A DNA stretch of 64,000 bases from Paludibacter sp. (GCA_028710895.1 JAQTTH010000004.1:62001-126000); one strand, 5' to 3'. Shown: positions 8,887-17,897, counted from the first letter of the stretch. Notes: generated from the sequence alone by a model not told the origin. Translations and numbers: made by a program.

Positions 8887-9864
8887 ATGAAAAAAAATAT
8901 TGCCATCGTAGCGGGTGGAGATTCGTCGGAAGTAGTAGTTTCGCTTAAAAGCGCAGCGGGATTATATTCGTTTATGGACAAAGAGCGTTATAACGTTTAT
9001 ATTGTGACAATTGTAGGTCAAACCTGGCAGGTTGAATGGTCTGACGACGAAAAAATAACGATTGATAAAAACGATTTTAGTTTTGTGCGAAACGGTGAAA
9101 AAACCACTTTCGATTTTGCCTACATCACCATTCACGGAACGCCTGGCGAAAACGGAATTTTACAAGGATATTTCGAACTAATTGGTTTACCTTATTCCTG
9201 CTGTGGTGTATTAGCTGCGGCCATAACATTCAATAAATTTACCTGCAATCAATACCTGAAAGGCTTTGGAGTAAAGGTTTCGGAATCGTTGGTGTTGCGT
9301 TCCGGACAAACAGTTTCCGACGAAGAAGTGGCTCAAAAAATAGGGTTTCCATGCTTCGTAAAACCAAACGTAGGCGGAAGCAGCTTTGGAGTTACCAAAG
9401 TGAAAAGCATAGAGCAGGTTCAACCTGCTATTGCACTGGCTTTTGCCGAAGGTGAAGAGGTTATGATTGAAGCCTTTATGGCAGGAACAGAGATTACCTG
9501 CGGTGTTTACAAAACGAAGACAAAAGCGCAGGTTTTGCCCATTACCGAGGTTGTGAGCGAGAATGAATTTTTTGATTATGATGCAAAATACAAAGGTCAG
9601 GTACAGGAAATTACTCCGGCTCGCATCAGCGATTCGTTGACCGAGCGTGTTCAAAAACTCACTTCGGCTATTTACGATATACTTGGTTGTAAGGGTATTG
9701 TGCGGATTGATTACATTATTTCTGAAGGAGATGTAATTAACCTGTTGGAAGTAAATACAACACCGGGAATGACTGCTACCAGCTTTATCCCACAACAAGT
9801 AGCTGCTGCAGGATTAGACATTAAAGATGTGATGACTGAAATTATTGAAAATGAACTTAATTAA
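8887..9864 (+). CDS. ddl: D-alanine--D-alanine ligase
   Basis: ATP-grasp ligase of 325 residues making D-Ala-D-Ala for peptidoglycan in the cytoplasm. Conserved features visible: an N-terminal NIAIVAGGDSSE nucleotide fold, the HGTPGENGILQGYFEL segment, the substrate loop GLPYSCCGVLAAA, ATP-binding KPNVGGSSFGVTKV, and the C-terminal metal and substrate motif LLEVNTTPGMT. Length agrees with the Ddl family. It is third in the PASTA-rluD-ddl group. The TPGM motif is the usual D-Ala-D-Ala form; nothing points to D-Ala-D-Lac specificity. Confidence 0.95.
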   Translation: MKKNIAIVAGGDSSEVVVSLKSAAGLYSFMDKERYNVYIVTIVGQTWQVEWSDDEKITIDKNDFSFVRNGEKTTFDFAYITIHGTPGENGILQGYFELIGLPYSCCGVLAAAITFNKFTCNQYLKGFGVKVSESLVLRSGQTVSDEEVAQKIGFPCFVKPNVGGSSFGVTKVKSIEQVQPAIALAFAEGEEVMIEAFMAGTEITCGVYKTKTKAQVLPITEVVSENEFFDYDAKYKGQVQEITPARISDSLTERVQKLTSAIYDILGCKGIVRIDYIISEGDVINLLEVNTTPGMTATSFIPQQVAAAGLDIKDVMTEIIENELN

Positions 9865-9960
9865 CCACTAAGGCACTAAGTTCTCAGAGAAACACAACGT
9901 TTTTATAGTATTATTTTAAAATTATTCTAAGTGTCACTAAATGTTCTTAGTGACTTAGTG
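9865..9960. repeat. Imperfect inverted repeat between ddl and the polyprenyl synthase gene
   Basis: CACTAAGGCACTAAG (9866-9880) is nearly complementary to CTTAGTGACTTAGTG (9946-9960), one mismatch in 15, with about 65 nt between. Each arm itself holds two CACTAAG-type words. The arms fill the intergenic space; there is no T-run, so it is not a typical terminator. Confidence 0.6.
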
Positions 9961-9970
9961 CTGAAGCATT

Positions 9971-10948
9971 ATGAAAACATTCGACGAAATAACTCAAATT
10001 GTAAGTTCGGAACTGGACAAAATAAACTGGACAAAAGAACCTCGTGGGCTTTATGAACCAATTGGTTATGTGCTTTCGATGGGTGGAAAACGGATTCGTC
10101 CGGCTTTGGCATTGATGGCTTGTAATCTGTTTTCGGACGATGTAACACCTGCTATTCAGTCGGCATTGGGTTTAGAAGTTTTTCACAATTTTACCTTGTT
10201 ACACGACGATATAATGGATCGGGCCGATGTGCGTCGTGGTCGTCCAACAGTACATAAAAAATGGAATGATAATACAGCTATTTTATCGGGTGATGTAATG
10301 CAAATAGCTTCTTATCAGTTGGTTGCTAATACTCCCGCTAAATATCTGAAGCCGGTTTTAGATTTATTCTCAAAAACTGCAGCGGAAATTTGCGAAGGTC
10401 AGCAATACGATGTTGATTTTGAGAATCGTGATGAGGTGAAAGCAGAGGAATACCTGGAAATGATTCGATTGAAAACAGCCGTATTGCTTGGCTGTGCACT
10501 CAAAACCGGTGCCTGGATAGGTGGAGCAGGAGAGGAGGATGCACAAAACCTGTACGATTTTGGAATCAATATTGGTCTTGCCTTTCAGTTGAAGGACGAT
10601 TTGCTTGATGTATATGGTGATGAGGCCACTTTTGGGAAAAAAATTGGAGGTGATATCCTTTGCAATAAGAAAACCTTTATGCTCATTCACGCTTTGGAAC
10701 TTGCCAAAGGAAGCGATGCCGAAGAGCTGCAAAAATGGCTCAAAATATCTGACGAAAATCTCTCGGAAGCAAAAATTGAGGCAGTGACTTCACTTTTCAA
10801 CAAACTTGGAGTTAAGGCTATTTGCGAAGATAAGATGCAGTTTTTCTATACAAAGGCCATCGCAAATCTTGAAAATGTAACGGTTTTGGACAATAAAAAG
10901 CACGAATTGAGAAAATTAGCCGATAAATTAATGTCTCGGAACGATTAA
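9971..10948 (+). CDS. Polyprenyl (trans-isoprenyl) diphosphate synthase
   Basis: All-trans prenyltransferase of 325 residues. The first Asp-rich motif DDIMD is at 79-83 and the second, DDLLD, at 209-213; GGKRIRP (38-44) binds the pyrophosphate of IPP. It condenses IPP onto an allylic diphosphate in the cytosol. Chain length cannot be read safely: the residues before the first motif (FTLLH) lack the bulky aromatic expected for very short products, compatible with a long-chain synthase for the menaquinone side chain. It starts 10 bp after an inverted repeat and is not clearly in the ddl operon. Confidence 0.9.
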   Translation: MKTFDEITQIVSSELDKINWTKEPRGLYEPIGYVLSMGGKRIRPALALMACNLFSDDVTPAIQSALGLEVFHNFTLLHDDIMDRADVRRGRPTVHKKWNDNTAILSGDVMQIASYQLVANTPAKYLKPVLDLFSKTAAEICEGQQYDVDFENRDEVKAEEYLEMIRLKTAVLLGCALKTGAWIGGAGEEDAQNLYDFGINIGLAFQLKDDLLDVYGDEATFGKKIGGDILCNKKTFMLIHALELAKGSDAEELQKWLKISDENLSEAKIEAVTSLFNKLGVKAICEDKMQFFYTKAIANLENVTVLDNKKHELRKLADKLMSRND

Positions 10949-10953
10949 TTATT

Positions 10954-10961
10954 TATCTTTG
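10954..10961 (+). promoter_or_regulatory. -7 promoter element before the unknown gene at 11040
   Basis: TATCTTTG fits the Bacteroidota -7 consensus TAnnTTTG, 78 bp before the ATG. No convincing -33 box was found. Confidence 0.4.
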
Positions 10962-11039
10962 TGGGCAAGAATCAATTTTCGGTTTCTTAATTCCAATAAT
11001 TTATTGTGAATTACGAAATATTAATAAGCAATTGTATTT

Positions 11040-11759
11040 ATGCCATACCGACGACTACCCAATACCGATCAGGCTCGGTTGCGTGCACTGCGCACAGCCA
11101 TTCAGCAAGCCGATAAGCAGAACTATGGCGAACTGGTTGTTTCCTATAAGACTATTCACGAAGCAAAAACATACCTGAGCATTTTTGAAAAGCAATTAGT
11201 TCAGTATCAACAAACGCTCGAAAGTCAGGTTTCAGCCAATAAGCGCTATCAGCAAATCGTTCATAATGCCCGTCTTTATATATCCCATTTTATTCAGGTT
11301 TTTAATCTTTCCGTAATTCGTGGCGATATAAAAAAAGATCATAAACTCTTCTACCAACTCGATCCAAATGTACATACTGTGCCTGATTTAAGTACTGAGG
11401 CAGCTTTGATTCATTGGGGAAAATGTGTGATTGATGGTGAAAATGAACGACTCCGAAATGGGGGTTTACCCATTTATAATCCAACTATTGCCAAGGTAAA
11501 AGTGCATTACGAGGTTTTTAAAGAATATAAATCCACGCAAAAACTGCATCAGAGCACCACCAATCGTAATTGGGAAGAGCTGGTAAGCTTGCGAGAGAAA
11601 GGTGATGAAATTATTCTGGAAATCTGGAATCAGGTAGAAGCAAAGTTTAAAGACGAGAAGCCATATAGTCGACTTATCAGATGTCAGGAGTTTGGTTTGA
11701 TTTATTATTACCGTAAGGGTGAAAAGGAACTTACCAAAGCAGATGATTTAGTGGAATAA
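11040..11759 (+). CDS. Hypothetical protein, soluble, mostly helical
   Basis: A 239-residue protein I do not recognise. No signal peptide or membrane segment is visible. It begins MPYRRLPNTDQARLRALRTA, a basic N-terminus, and is predominantly helical, with a central conserved-looking stretch (IHWGKCVIDGENERLRNGG). It has its own -7 element and ends exactly at a palindromic terminator shared with the convergent folate gene. Base composition is like its neighbours, so it is probably a core gene of the lineage. Confidence 0.7.
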   Translation: MPYRRLPNTDQARLRALRTAIQQADKQNYGELVVSYKTIHEAKTYLSIFEKQLVQYQQTLESQVSANKRYQQIVHNARLYISHFIQVFNLSVIRGDIKKDHKLFYQLDPNVHTVPDLSTEAALIHWGKCVIDGENERLRNGGLPIYNPTIAKVKVHYEVFKEYKSTQKLHQSTTNRNWEELVSLREKGDEIILEIWNQVEAKFKDEKPYSRLIRCQEFGLIYYYRKGEKELTKADDLVE

Positions 11760-11785
11760 AAAAAGAGGCAATTGCCTCTTTTTTT
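11758..11785. terminator. Bidirectional intrinsic terminator
   Basis: A perfect palindrome centred on GAGGCAATTGCCTC, flanked by A-run and T-run, so it can act in both directions. It lies between the stop codons of two convergent genes (11759 and 11788). Confidence 0.9.
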
Positions 11786-11787
11786 AT

Positions 11788-12387
11788 TTATACTATTTCG
11801 GTTGCAGTAATAATTTTATCCATTTTAATATCGTCGCGGGTTACCGGCACATAATCAAGTAACTGAAAATTAAAGCCCACACCAATTTTAAGTATTTTAT
11901 TCTCGCTCAGAAACTTATCATAATACCCTTTTCCTCGGCCCAAGCGATTCCCTTTTCTGTCAAATGCCACTCCCGGCACAATTACCAAATCAAATTTGCC
12001 TTTATAGCTTTCAATTGAATCAGGCTCTTCAATCCCTAAGTTTCCTTTCCTCATTTTCCCAATGGCGAAATAGCGTTTAAATTCCATTTCATGCTCATTA
12101 ATGACCGAAGGAAGTATAATAATCTTATTGTAGCACCATTTTCGTACTATTTGGTGAGTTGGCAATTCATCCGGAGTTGACCAATACATCAAAATTGTTG
12201 TTGCAGCCTTAAATTCAGGTAGGTTTTCTATTTTACTGAACAGGATATCAGCTTCACTTTGCATGTCTGTTTCGGAGATTTTCTTTTTTAAATCACTGAT
12301 TTGTTGCCGAATAATTTTCTTTTCGGCAAATAACTCTTCGCTACTTTTCGCGTTTCGTCTAAAAAACTTTACAATACTTCTTTTCAT
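11788..12387 (-). CDS. 5-formyltetrahydrofolate cyclo-ligase family protein
   Basis: Homologue of 5-formyl-THF cyclo-ligase (199 residues), which converts 5-formyl-THF to 5,10-methenyl-THF using ATP in the cytosol. The N-terminus is basic and helical (KKIIRQQISDLKKKI), like the family's nucleotide-binding start. The diagnostic motif NRLGRGKGYYDKFL, which binds the ATP phosphates, is intact near residue 150, and the preceding DLVIVPGVAFDRKG is also typical. The ATG at 12387 gives a slightly extended basic N-terminus; an internal start is possible. Single gene, convergent with the unknown gene at 11040. Confidence 0.9.
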   Translation of the reverse strand: MKRSIVKFFRRNAKSSEELFAEKKIIRQQISDLKKKISETDMQSEADILFSKIENLPEFKAATTILMYWSTPDELPTHQIVRKWCYNKIIILPSVINEHEMEFKRYFAIGKMRKGNLGIEEPDSIESYKGKFDLVIVPGVAFDRKGNRLGRGKGYYDKFLSENKILKIGVGFNFQLLDYVPVTRDDIKMDKIITATEIV

Positions 12388-12587
12388 ATCTAAGTTCCTT
12401 TATTAATTGGTCGCACAGAATAAATTCTATGTTTAAAGAAGGTAAACTTTGACCAATAGTGTGATTTTTTGCAATTTCGTTTCTGCAAATTTAAGAAATT
12501 AATTGAAATCGGATTAAGAAATTTGATTTTTTTTTCGTTTTCATAAAAAATTTCCTCAAAACCATGTTAATATTAAAAATATAGTTG

Positions 12588-12595
12588 TAATTTTG
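12588..12595 (+). promoter_or_regulatory. -7 promoter element
   Basis: TAATTTTG fits TAnnTTTG. It overlaps the upstream TTG of the open frame, so translation must begin downstream, supporting the ATG at 12659. Confidence 0.4.
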
Positions 12596-12658
12596 TTAAC
12601 CGAGTTCTCGATTGAGAATCTTTTGTTTACTGATTTTGAAACTCAAACCAATGTAAAT

Positions 12659-13477
12659 ATGAAGAAACTTATCTCATTATTCATCCTGATAGCTCTTAAT
12701 CAGGTTTTATTATCTCAGATTTCCACTATACTTCCTTCCGCGGCATCAATTGCGAACACTTCGGTTGCTGACACTAAAAATTGGAGTGCATTTAGTAATC
12801 CCGCTATGTTGGGCTATGTCGATAATTCGGAAATTGGAATGCAATATGAGAACCGATTTCTGATTTCGCAGCTCTCTAATAAAACCATTCAGGCTGCATT
12901 TTCAAATAGATTGATGAATGGTGGACTCTCCTTCTCACACTTCGGCTATTCGCTCTACCATGAAATGATTGTCGGATTGGACTTTGCCCGTAATTTTTCC
13001 GAAAAATTCGCTATGGGACTGCAGTTTAATTATTATACGGCGTATTTTAATGCATCCAATTCTTATCATGGAGCTTTTTTGCCACAATTAGGTTTATCGG
13101 TGAAATTAACTCCCGGTTTTAGTATGGGATTTCAGTCATTTAATCCTTTCCAAACCAATATTCGAACTGACTTAGGCACGAAACGTCTTCCATCTATTTT
13201 CAGTCTGGGAACCGAATATTCCTTTTCCAACGAATTAATCTGGCGAACTCAGATTGATAAAGAAGTGAGTAGCAATTATCGTTTTGCTACTGGTTTTGAA
13301 TACCAAATGTTGCAAGCAATGAATATAAAACTTGGTGCATATGCTTCTGATTATTTAGTTCCATGTTTAGGAGTAGGCTTTGGATCCGGACAGTTGAAAT
13401 TTGAGTTGAATTGTGAGTTGCATCCATTGTTGGGACTGAATACAATGGCTTTTGTAAAATATCGTTTTCGACACTGA
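12659..13477 (+). CDS. Outer-membrane beta-barrel protein, PorV/PorP-like
   Basis: A 272-residue exported protein. The signal peptide MKKLISLFILIALNQVLLSQ is followed by a segment resembling Bacteroidota FadL/PorV-type barrels (ANTSVADTKNWSAFSNPAML), then alternating beta strands to the aromatic-basic end VKYRFRH. The frame remains open upstream to a TTG at 12593, but that would put 22 charged residues before the signal peptide and lies in the promoter, so the ATG is preferred. The next gene follows by 15 bp; both look like outer-membrane proteins and are probably co-transcribed. A link to T9SS is possible but not shown. Confidence 0.7.
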   Translation: MKKLISLFILIALNQVLLSQISTILPSAASIANTSVADTKNWSAFSNPAMLGYVDNSEIGMQYENRFLISQLSNKTIQAAFSNRLMNGGLSFSHFGYSLYHEMIVGLDFARNFSEKFAMGLQFNYYTAYFNASNSYHGAFLPQLGLSVKLTPGFSMGFQSFNPFQTNIRTDLGTKRLPSIFSLGTEYSFSNELIWRTQIDKEVSSNYRFATGFEYQMLQAMNIKLGAYASDYLVPCLGVGFGSGQLKFELNCELHPLLGLNTMAFVKYRFRH

Positions 13478-13492
13478 ATAATCTAATTTGCA

Positions 13493-15562
13493 GTGAAACA
13501 GTTTGTTACTTTGTTAGTTGCTTTTCTTTTTTGCTTCTCATTAAAAATGAGTGCTCAGGATGCTGTTGCAACAACTGAGCAGTTGATAGCTGATATTTTT
13601 GAGCAATACACCGCCGAAAGCGAAGAAACGCTGGATTACGACAGCTTTTTCGAAGACTTGATGTTTTGTGCTCAAAATCCGATTAATCTGAATCAGGCAA
13701 CGCGTGAACAACTTGATAAGCTTCCATTCCTCTCGGATATTCAGGTTGAAAATATTTTGTCGTATGTTTATGAATCGGGTTCCATGCAAACTATTTACGA
13801 ATTGCAATTGGTTGAGGGACTCGATATGACTGATATAAGGCGCATGTTACCTTTCGTAGTGCTAGGCGAGCTAAACAATCAAACAACGAAAATTTATTGG
13901 CCAGATTTGTTGAAATATGGCAAAAATGAATTGTATGTGAGATTGGATAAAGGGTTGGAGACAAAAGAAGGCTATCAGTTTTTGCCCGAAGAAGATCAAA
14001 ATTCCCCGACCGGCAATTCGAAAAATTATCTGGGGAATGAGCTTTATAATTCGCTTCGGTATAATTTTCATTTCAAGGACCGGATTCAATTTGGTTTTAC
14101 TGCCGAAAAAGATGCGGGTGAACAGTTTTGGGGAGCGATACACAAAGGCTATGATTTTTATTCCTTACATGCTCAACTGAATAATTTCGGGAAGTTCAAA
14201 ACCATTGTACTTGGTGATTTTCGAGCTAACTTCGGACAAGGATTAGTCTTACATCCGGAGTTTGGAATGGGAAAATCATCGTATGTGCTTAATGTGAGTC
14301 CACATAATTCCGGTTTAAAGAAGTTTAGTTCGACCGACGAAAGCAATTTTTTTCGTGGTGGCGGTGCAACGATTAAGCTTGGAAAACTCGATTTTTCGGC
14401 ATTTTATTCCAATAAAATGATTGATGGAGACACGGTAAACGGCACATTTTCAACAATAATAAAAACCGGTTATCACCGAACTTTGGATGAACTGAGTAAA
14501 AAACACACGGTGAATCAACAAATTGTAGGTGGAAATGTAACTTATACCAACATGAATCTGCAAATTGGAGTTACTGCTGTACACACACAGTTGAATAATG
14601 CTTTAGTTCCTGATAAATCGGTTTACAATTATTTCTATTTTTCAGGAAAACAACAAACAACTGGTGGCATTTTTTATCGTTACCGGTGGAAAAAGCTGAA
14701 TCTGTTTGGCGAAACGGCCATCGCTGATAATGCTTCGGTTGCCACGCTAAATGGTTTTTCTTTTAGTCCTGTGACACAAGTAAGTCTGGTGGTTTTGTAC
14801 CGGTATTATTCACCCGAATACAACACTTTCTATGCATCTTCTTTTTCAGAAACATCACGAGTAAACAATGAAAGTGGGCTGTATCTCGGTGCTGAGGTTC
14901 GTCCATTCAGGAAGTGGAAATTTGCAGCGTATGCCGATAGTTATCGCTTCCCCTGGCCAAAATATGGCATTGATGCACCTTCCATTGGTAAAGATTATTT
15001 GTTGCAGGCTGATTTTAATCCTAAGCGGAACATAAGCATGTTTTGGCGCTTAAAGTACGAAGAAAAAGCGACCAATCTCTCAACCTTGGAAGCAGTTATG
15101 CCGGTAATTGTTCCATTGAAAAAGGCTTCGCTCAGGTATCAGTTGACGTATTCTTACGGAGATTTCAGTTTTAAAAATGTGCTGGAAGGAAATTTGGTGC
15201 AAAAAGGTAATCCGGCATGGACCTATGGTGTTATTGCGTCGCAAGATGTGAGTTATGCTTGTCGTCGAATTCCACTAAAAATTGATTTTCGGTACCAATT
15301 TTTTGATGCAGTGGATTACGAAAACCGCTTTTATTCGTATGAAAAGGATGTGCTTTATGCTTTTTCTATTCCCATGTATTACGGTTTGGGAAGCCGGTAT
15401 TATTTAAATTTGAAATATGAATTAAATAAATCGCTCTCATTTTGGTTTAAAATTGCCCAAACTGTGTACGCCGATGACCGCGAATCGGTAAGCAGCGGAA
15501 ACGAAACAATTGTAGGAAACCGAAAAACCGACATTCGATTTCTGTTAAATTGGGAGTTTTGA
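13493..15562 (+). CDS. Helix-hairpin-helix domain outer-membrane protein
   Basis: A 689-residue protein with a GTG start. Signal peptide about 1-21 (ends MSAQ). Residues about 62-120 form two helix-hairpin-helix motifs of the ComEA type (NPINLNQATREQLDKLPFLS, then IYELQLVEGLDMTDIRRMLP). The remaining roughly 560 residues are beta-strand rich with many aromatic residues and end in LLNWEF, typical of outer-membrane barrels. HHH motifs normally bind DNA, so the combination suggests a surface or periplasmic function, possibly DNA contact, but this is inference. It follows the PorV-like gene by 15 bp. Confidence 0.8.
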   Translation: MKQFVTLLVAFLFCFSLKMSAQDAVATTEQLIADIFEQYTAESEETLDYDSFFEDLMFCAQNPINLNQATREQLDKLPFLSDIQVENILSYVYESGSMQTIYELQLVEGLDMTDIRRMLPFVVLGELNNQTTKIYWPDLLKYGKNELYVRLDKGLETKEGYQFLPEEDQNSPTGNSKNYLGNELYNSLRYNFHFKDRIQFGFTAEKDAGEQFWGAIHKGYDFYSLHAQLNNFGKFKTIVLGDFRANFGQGLVLHPEFGMGKSSYVLNVSPHNSGLKKFSSTDESNFFRGGGATIKLGKLDFSAFYSNKMIDGDTVNGTFSTIIKTGYHRTLDELSKKHTVNQQIVGGNVTYTNMNLQIGVTAVHTQLNNALVPDKSVYNYFYFSGKQQTTGGIFYRYRWKKLNLFGETAIADNASVATLNGFSFSPVTQVSLVVLYRYYSPEYNTFYASSFSETSRVNNESGLYLGAEVRPFRKWKFAAYADSYRFPWPKYGIDAPSIGKDYLLQADFNPKRNISMFWRLKYEEKATNLSTLEAVMPVIVPLKKASLRYQLTYSYGDFSFKNVLEGNLVQKGNPAWTYGVIASQDVSYACRRIPLKIDFRYQFFDAVDYENRFYSYEKDVLYAFSIPMYYGLGSRYYLNLKYELNKSLSFWFKIAQTVYADDRESVSSGNETIVGNRKTDIRFLLNWEF

Positions 15563-15731
15563 ACAGATATGAAAAATAATCTACTGATTCAATCCTATTA
15601 ATTAAACTTACAATTTGAAAAAAGCAGGTCATTTTAGCTATAAAACAGGCTCACTTATACCCTAAAAAATGATTTTTTTATTGCATAATTTGACATACTA
15701 TCAAATATTTACAGAAAATTGCCATCTCTAC

Positions 15732-15762
15732 ATTGCAACTTTCTAAAATAGCTGTATCTTTG
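15732..15762 (+). promoter_or_regulatory. Promoter of the acetate (pta-ackA) operon
   Basis: ATTG (15732-15735), a 19-bp spacer and TATCTTTG (15755-15762): near-consensus Bacteroidota promoter 66 bp before pta. Confidence 0.65.
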
Positions 15763-15828
15763 TATCGTTTTTCAGCCCGAAGAATAATCCTCCCGCCGAA
15801 TATCAAAAAATTATATATCTTTACAAAC

Positions 15829-16830
15829 ATGGATTTACTCGAAAAAATTATGGCTCGTGCCAAGGCAAACCTGCAACGCATTGTTTTGCCCGAAGGAACT
15901 GAAATTCGCACATTGAAGGCTGCAGATATTATTCTGAAAGAAAAAGCTGCCAAACTTATTTTGATTGGAAATGAGGCTGAAATTAAAAAACTTGCTTCGG
16001 AAAATAACCTTACAAACATTGCTGAAGCAACAATTCTCGATCCGGAAACCGATTCGAAAATGGCTGAATATACCAATTTGCTTTTCGAATTGCGCAAAAG
16101 TAAGGGAATGACAATTGAAGAAGCAACAAAACTGGCAAAAAATCCATTGTATTTAGGTTGTTTGTTGATTAAAAACGGAGATGCCGATGGTGAATTAGCC
16201 GGAGCTCAAAATACAACCGGAAACGTACTTCGTCCGGCTTTCCAAATTGTGAAAACATTACCCGGAATTAATGTTGTTTCAGGTGCTATTCTGATGTTTA
16301 CGCCTGCTACTCAATATGGCGAAAACGGGTTGTTGGTTTTTGCCGACTGTGCCGTGAATCCAAATCCAACGGCAGCCGAATTGGCTCAAATTGCTGTTTG
16401 TACTGCTGATACCGCTCGCGTTATTTGTGGTTATGAACCTCGTGTGGCTATGTTAAGCTTTTCCTCGAAAGGAAGTGCAAAACATGAATTGGTTGATAAA
16501 GTGGTTGAAGCTACCCGTTTGGCAAAAGAAATGGCTCCTGAATTGATGATTGACGGCGAATTGCAGGCAGACGCTGCGTTGGTTCCGGAAATTGGTCAGA
16601 GCAAAGCTCCGGGAAGCAAAATTGCCGGACATGCAAATGTATTGGTTTTCCCCGATTTACAGGCCGGAAACATTGGTTACAAAATGGTGGAGCGCTTCTC
16701 AGGGGCTCAGGCCGTTGGTCCGATTTTACAGGGAATGGCTGCGCCAATCAACGACCTTTCGCGTGGTTGCTCGGTAGATGATATTGTGCGTATGATTACG
16801 ATTACAGCCAATCAGGCAATGAAAAATTAA
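15829..16830 (+). CDS. pta: Phosphate acetyltransferase
   Basis: Short-form phosphotransacetylase of 333 residues, interconverting acetyl-CoA and acetyl phosphate in the cytosol. Family motifs: [17 protein letters not shown] near the N-terminus, [28 protein letters not shown] and [14 protein letters not shown], followed by [17 protein letters not shown]. There is no N-terminal regulatory domain. The open frame extends upstream to 15733, but that region contains the promoter, so the ATG at 15829 is chosen. Phosphate butyryltransferases are related, but the DGELQADAA signature and ackA downstream favour acetate. First gene of pta-HAD-ackA. Confidence 0.93.
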   Translation: MDLLEKIMARAKANLQRIVLPEGTEIRTLKAADIILKEKAAKLILIGNEAEIKKLASENNLTNIAEATILDPETDSKMAEYTNLLFELRKSKGMTIEEATKLAKNPLYLGCLLIKNGDADGELAGAQNTTGNVLRPAFQIVKTLPGINVVSGAILMFTPATQYGENGLLVFADCAVNPNPTAAELAQIAVCTADTARVICGYEPRVAMLSFSSKGSAKHELVDKVVEATRLAKEMAPELMIDGELQADAALVPEIGQSKAPGSKIAGHANVLVFPDLQAGNIGYKMVERFSGAQAVGPILQGMAAPINDLSRGCSVDDIVRMITITANQAMKN

Positions 16831-16926
16831 TTGATAATTGAAAATGCATAATTCATAATGGAATCATGCATTTTGATTTTCAATTATGCATTTTGAATTA
16901 TAAATTATGCATTAAAAAGAAATATT
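16831..16926. repeat. AT-rich imperfect palindrome between pta and the dehydrogenase gene
   Basis: A 96-bp spacer built from repeated ATGCATAATT, ATGCATTTTG and TTGATAATTGA words in both orientations, able to form a long imperfect hairpin. Similar AT-rich intergenic elements are scattered in Bacteroidota genomes; here it separates two genes of one apparent operon. Function unknown. Confidence 0.55.
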
Positions 16927-17883
16927 ATGGCAGAAGAAATGATCGAAGCAATTGAACGCTACGGATTGAGTAAGCGAAACCGTAAAAGGTCGCTTTTTTC
17001 TCGTATCGGCGTTGTTGGCTGCGGCAAAGAAGGTAGTGTAATTGCGACTACTGCAGCTCTGAAGGGAATGGAAGTCGTGTTTTTCGAACCAAGCGAGGAC
17101 AGAATTGCGAATGCTTATGCTCGTATTGAAGAGAAACTGGACAAGAAAATCGATAACTGGGGTTTGACTTTAAACGAGAAAAAAGCAATTCTTGGTCGTA
17201 TTCAGGGAACCTCGGCATTCGAAGATTTCAGTGGATGCGATTTTGTTATTGAAGCTATTCGCTACGATGATCACACCGGTGAGCGCCGCGTGCAACAACG
17301 TAAAGAAGTTTTCAGAAAGCTTGAATCTGTTTTATCCGAAAAAGCCATTATCGCTTCTAATGTTTCAACGGTTGTTGTAACAGAGTTGGCTTCCGAAATG
17401 GAGCATCAGGAACGTTGTATTGGTCTGCATTTCCTGTCGAATATTCCTGATTCACAAATTATTGAAATCGTACGCGGTTTAAATACTTCGGACGAAACTT
17501 TTGAAAAAGTTTGTCTTTTTGCCCGTTTAATTAATCACGACTTTGTTCCGGTAATGGAATCGTCCGGATTAATTAGTATCCGTTTATTCCTTATTCAGTT
17601 AAACGAAGCTTGTTCTATTTTGATGGAAGGAATTGCTTCGGTTGATGATATTGACCGGGTATTGACAGTTGGATTTGGTCACCGCCAGGGTGTTTTCCGC
17701 ACGGCCGACCAAATGGGAATTGAGAAAATTGTAAAATTGCTTGAGAATTTATACGAAGAATATGGTCATGTAAAATACAAACCATCTCCGATTTTACTTC
17801 GTCTGTGGCGTGCCAAACATTTTGGTATCAGTAAGAATAAAGGATTTTACAATTACGACGAATCCGGTAATATAATCAAATAA
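16927..17883 (+). CDS. 3-hydroxyacyl-CoA dehydrogenase-like protein, altered active site
   Basis: A 318-residue protein with the 3-hydroxyacyl-CoA dehydrogenase plan: NAD-binding GCGKEG (31-36), CDFVIEA (104-110), ASNVSTVVVTELA (143-155), the catalytic-His segment GLHFLSN (His168) with partner Glu180, and the C-terminal GKGFYNY (305-310). Two family positions deviate: the usual HFFNP reads HFLSN, and the Asn of the GFVVNR motif is Ile218 (GLISIR). Activity or specificity may therefore differ from 3-hydroxybutyryl-CoA dehydrogenase. It sits 14 bp before ackA and 96 bp after pta, so it should be co-expressed with acetate metabolism. The extra N-terminus (1-25) is charged. Confidence 0.8.
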   Translation: MAEEMIEAIERYGLSKRNRKRSLFSRIGVVGCGKEGSVIATTAALKGMEVVFFEPSEDRIANAYARIEEKLDKKIDNWGLTLNEKKAILGRIQGTSAFEDFSGCDFVIEAIRYDDHTGERRVQQRKEVFRKLESVLSEKAIIASNVSTVVVTELASEMEHQERCIGLHFLSNIPDSQIIEIVRGLNTSDETFEKVCLFARLINHDFVPVMESSGLISIRLFLIQLNEACSILMEGIASVDDIDRVLTVGFGHRQGVFRTADQMGIEKIVKLLENLYEEYGHVKYKPSPILLRLWRAKHFGISKNKGFYNYDESGNIIK

Positions 17884-17888
17884 GGAGG
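17882..17888 (+). promoter_or_regulatory. Strong Shine-Dalgarno sequence of ackA
   Basis: AAGGAGG, starting within the dehydrogenase stop codon and 9 nt before the ackA ATG, is nearly a full anti-SD match. Most genes in this window have no visible SD, so this one stands out. Confidence 0.7.
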
Positions 17889-17897
17889 ACTAAAAAC

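Noticed and set aside
12593-12658. TTG start for the PorV-like gene
   Set aside because: It overlaps the -7 element and would hide the signal peptide.
15733-15828. Upstream start for pta
   Set aside because: The extension overlaps the promoter TATCTTTG and is not part of the Pta family.
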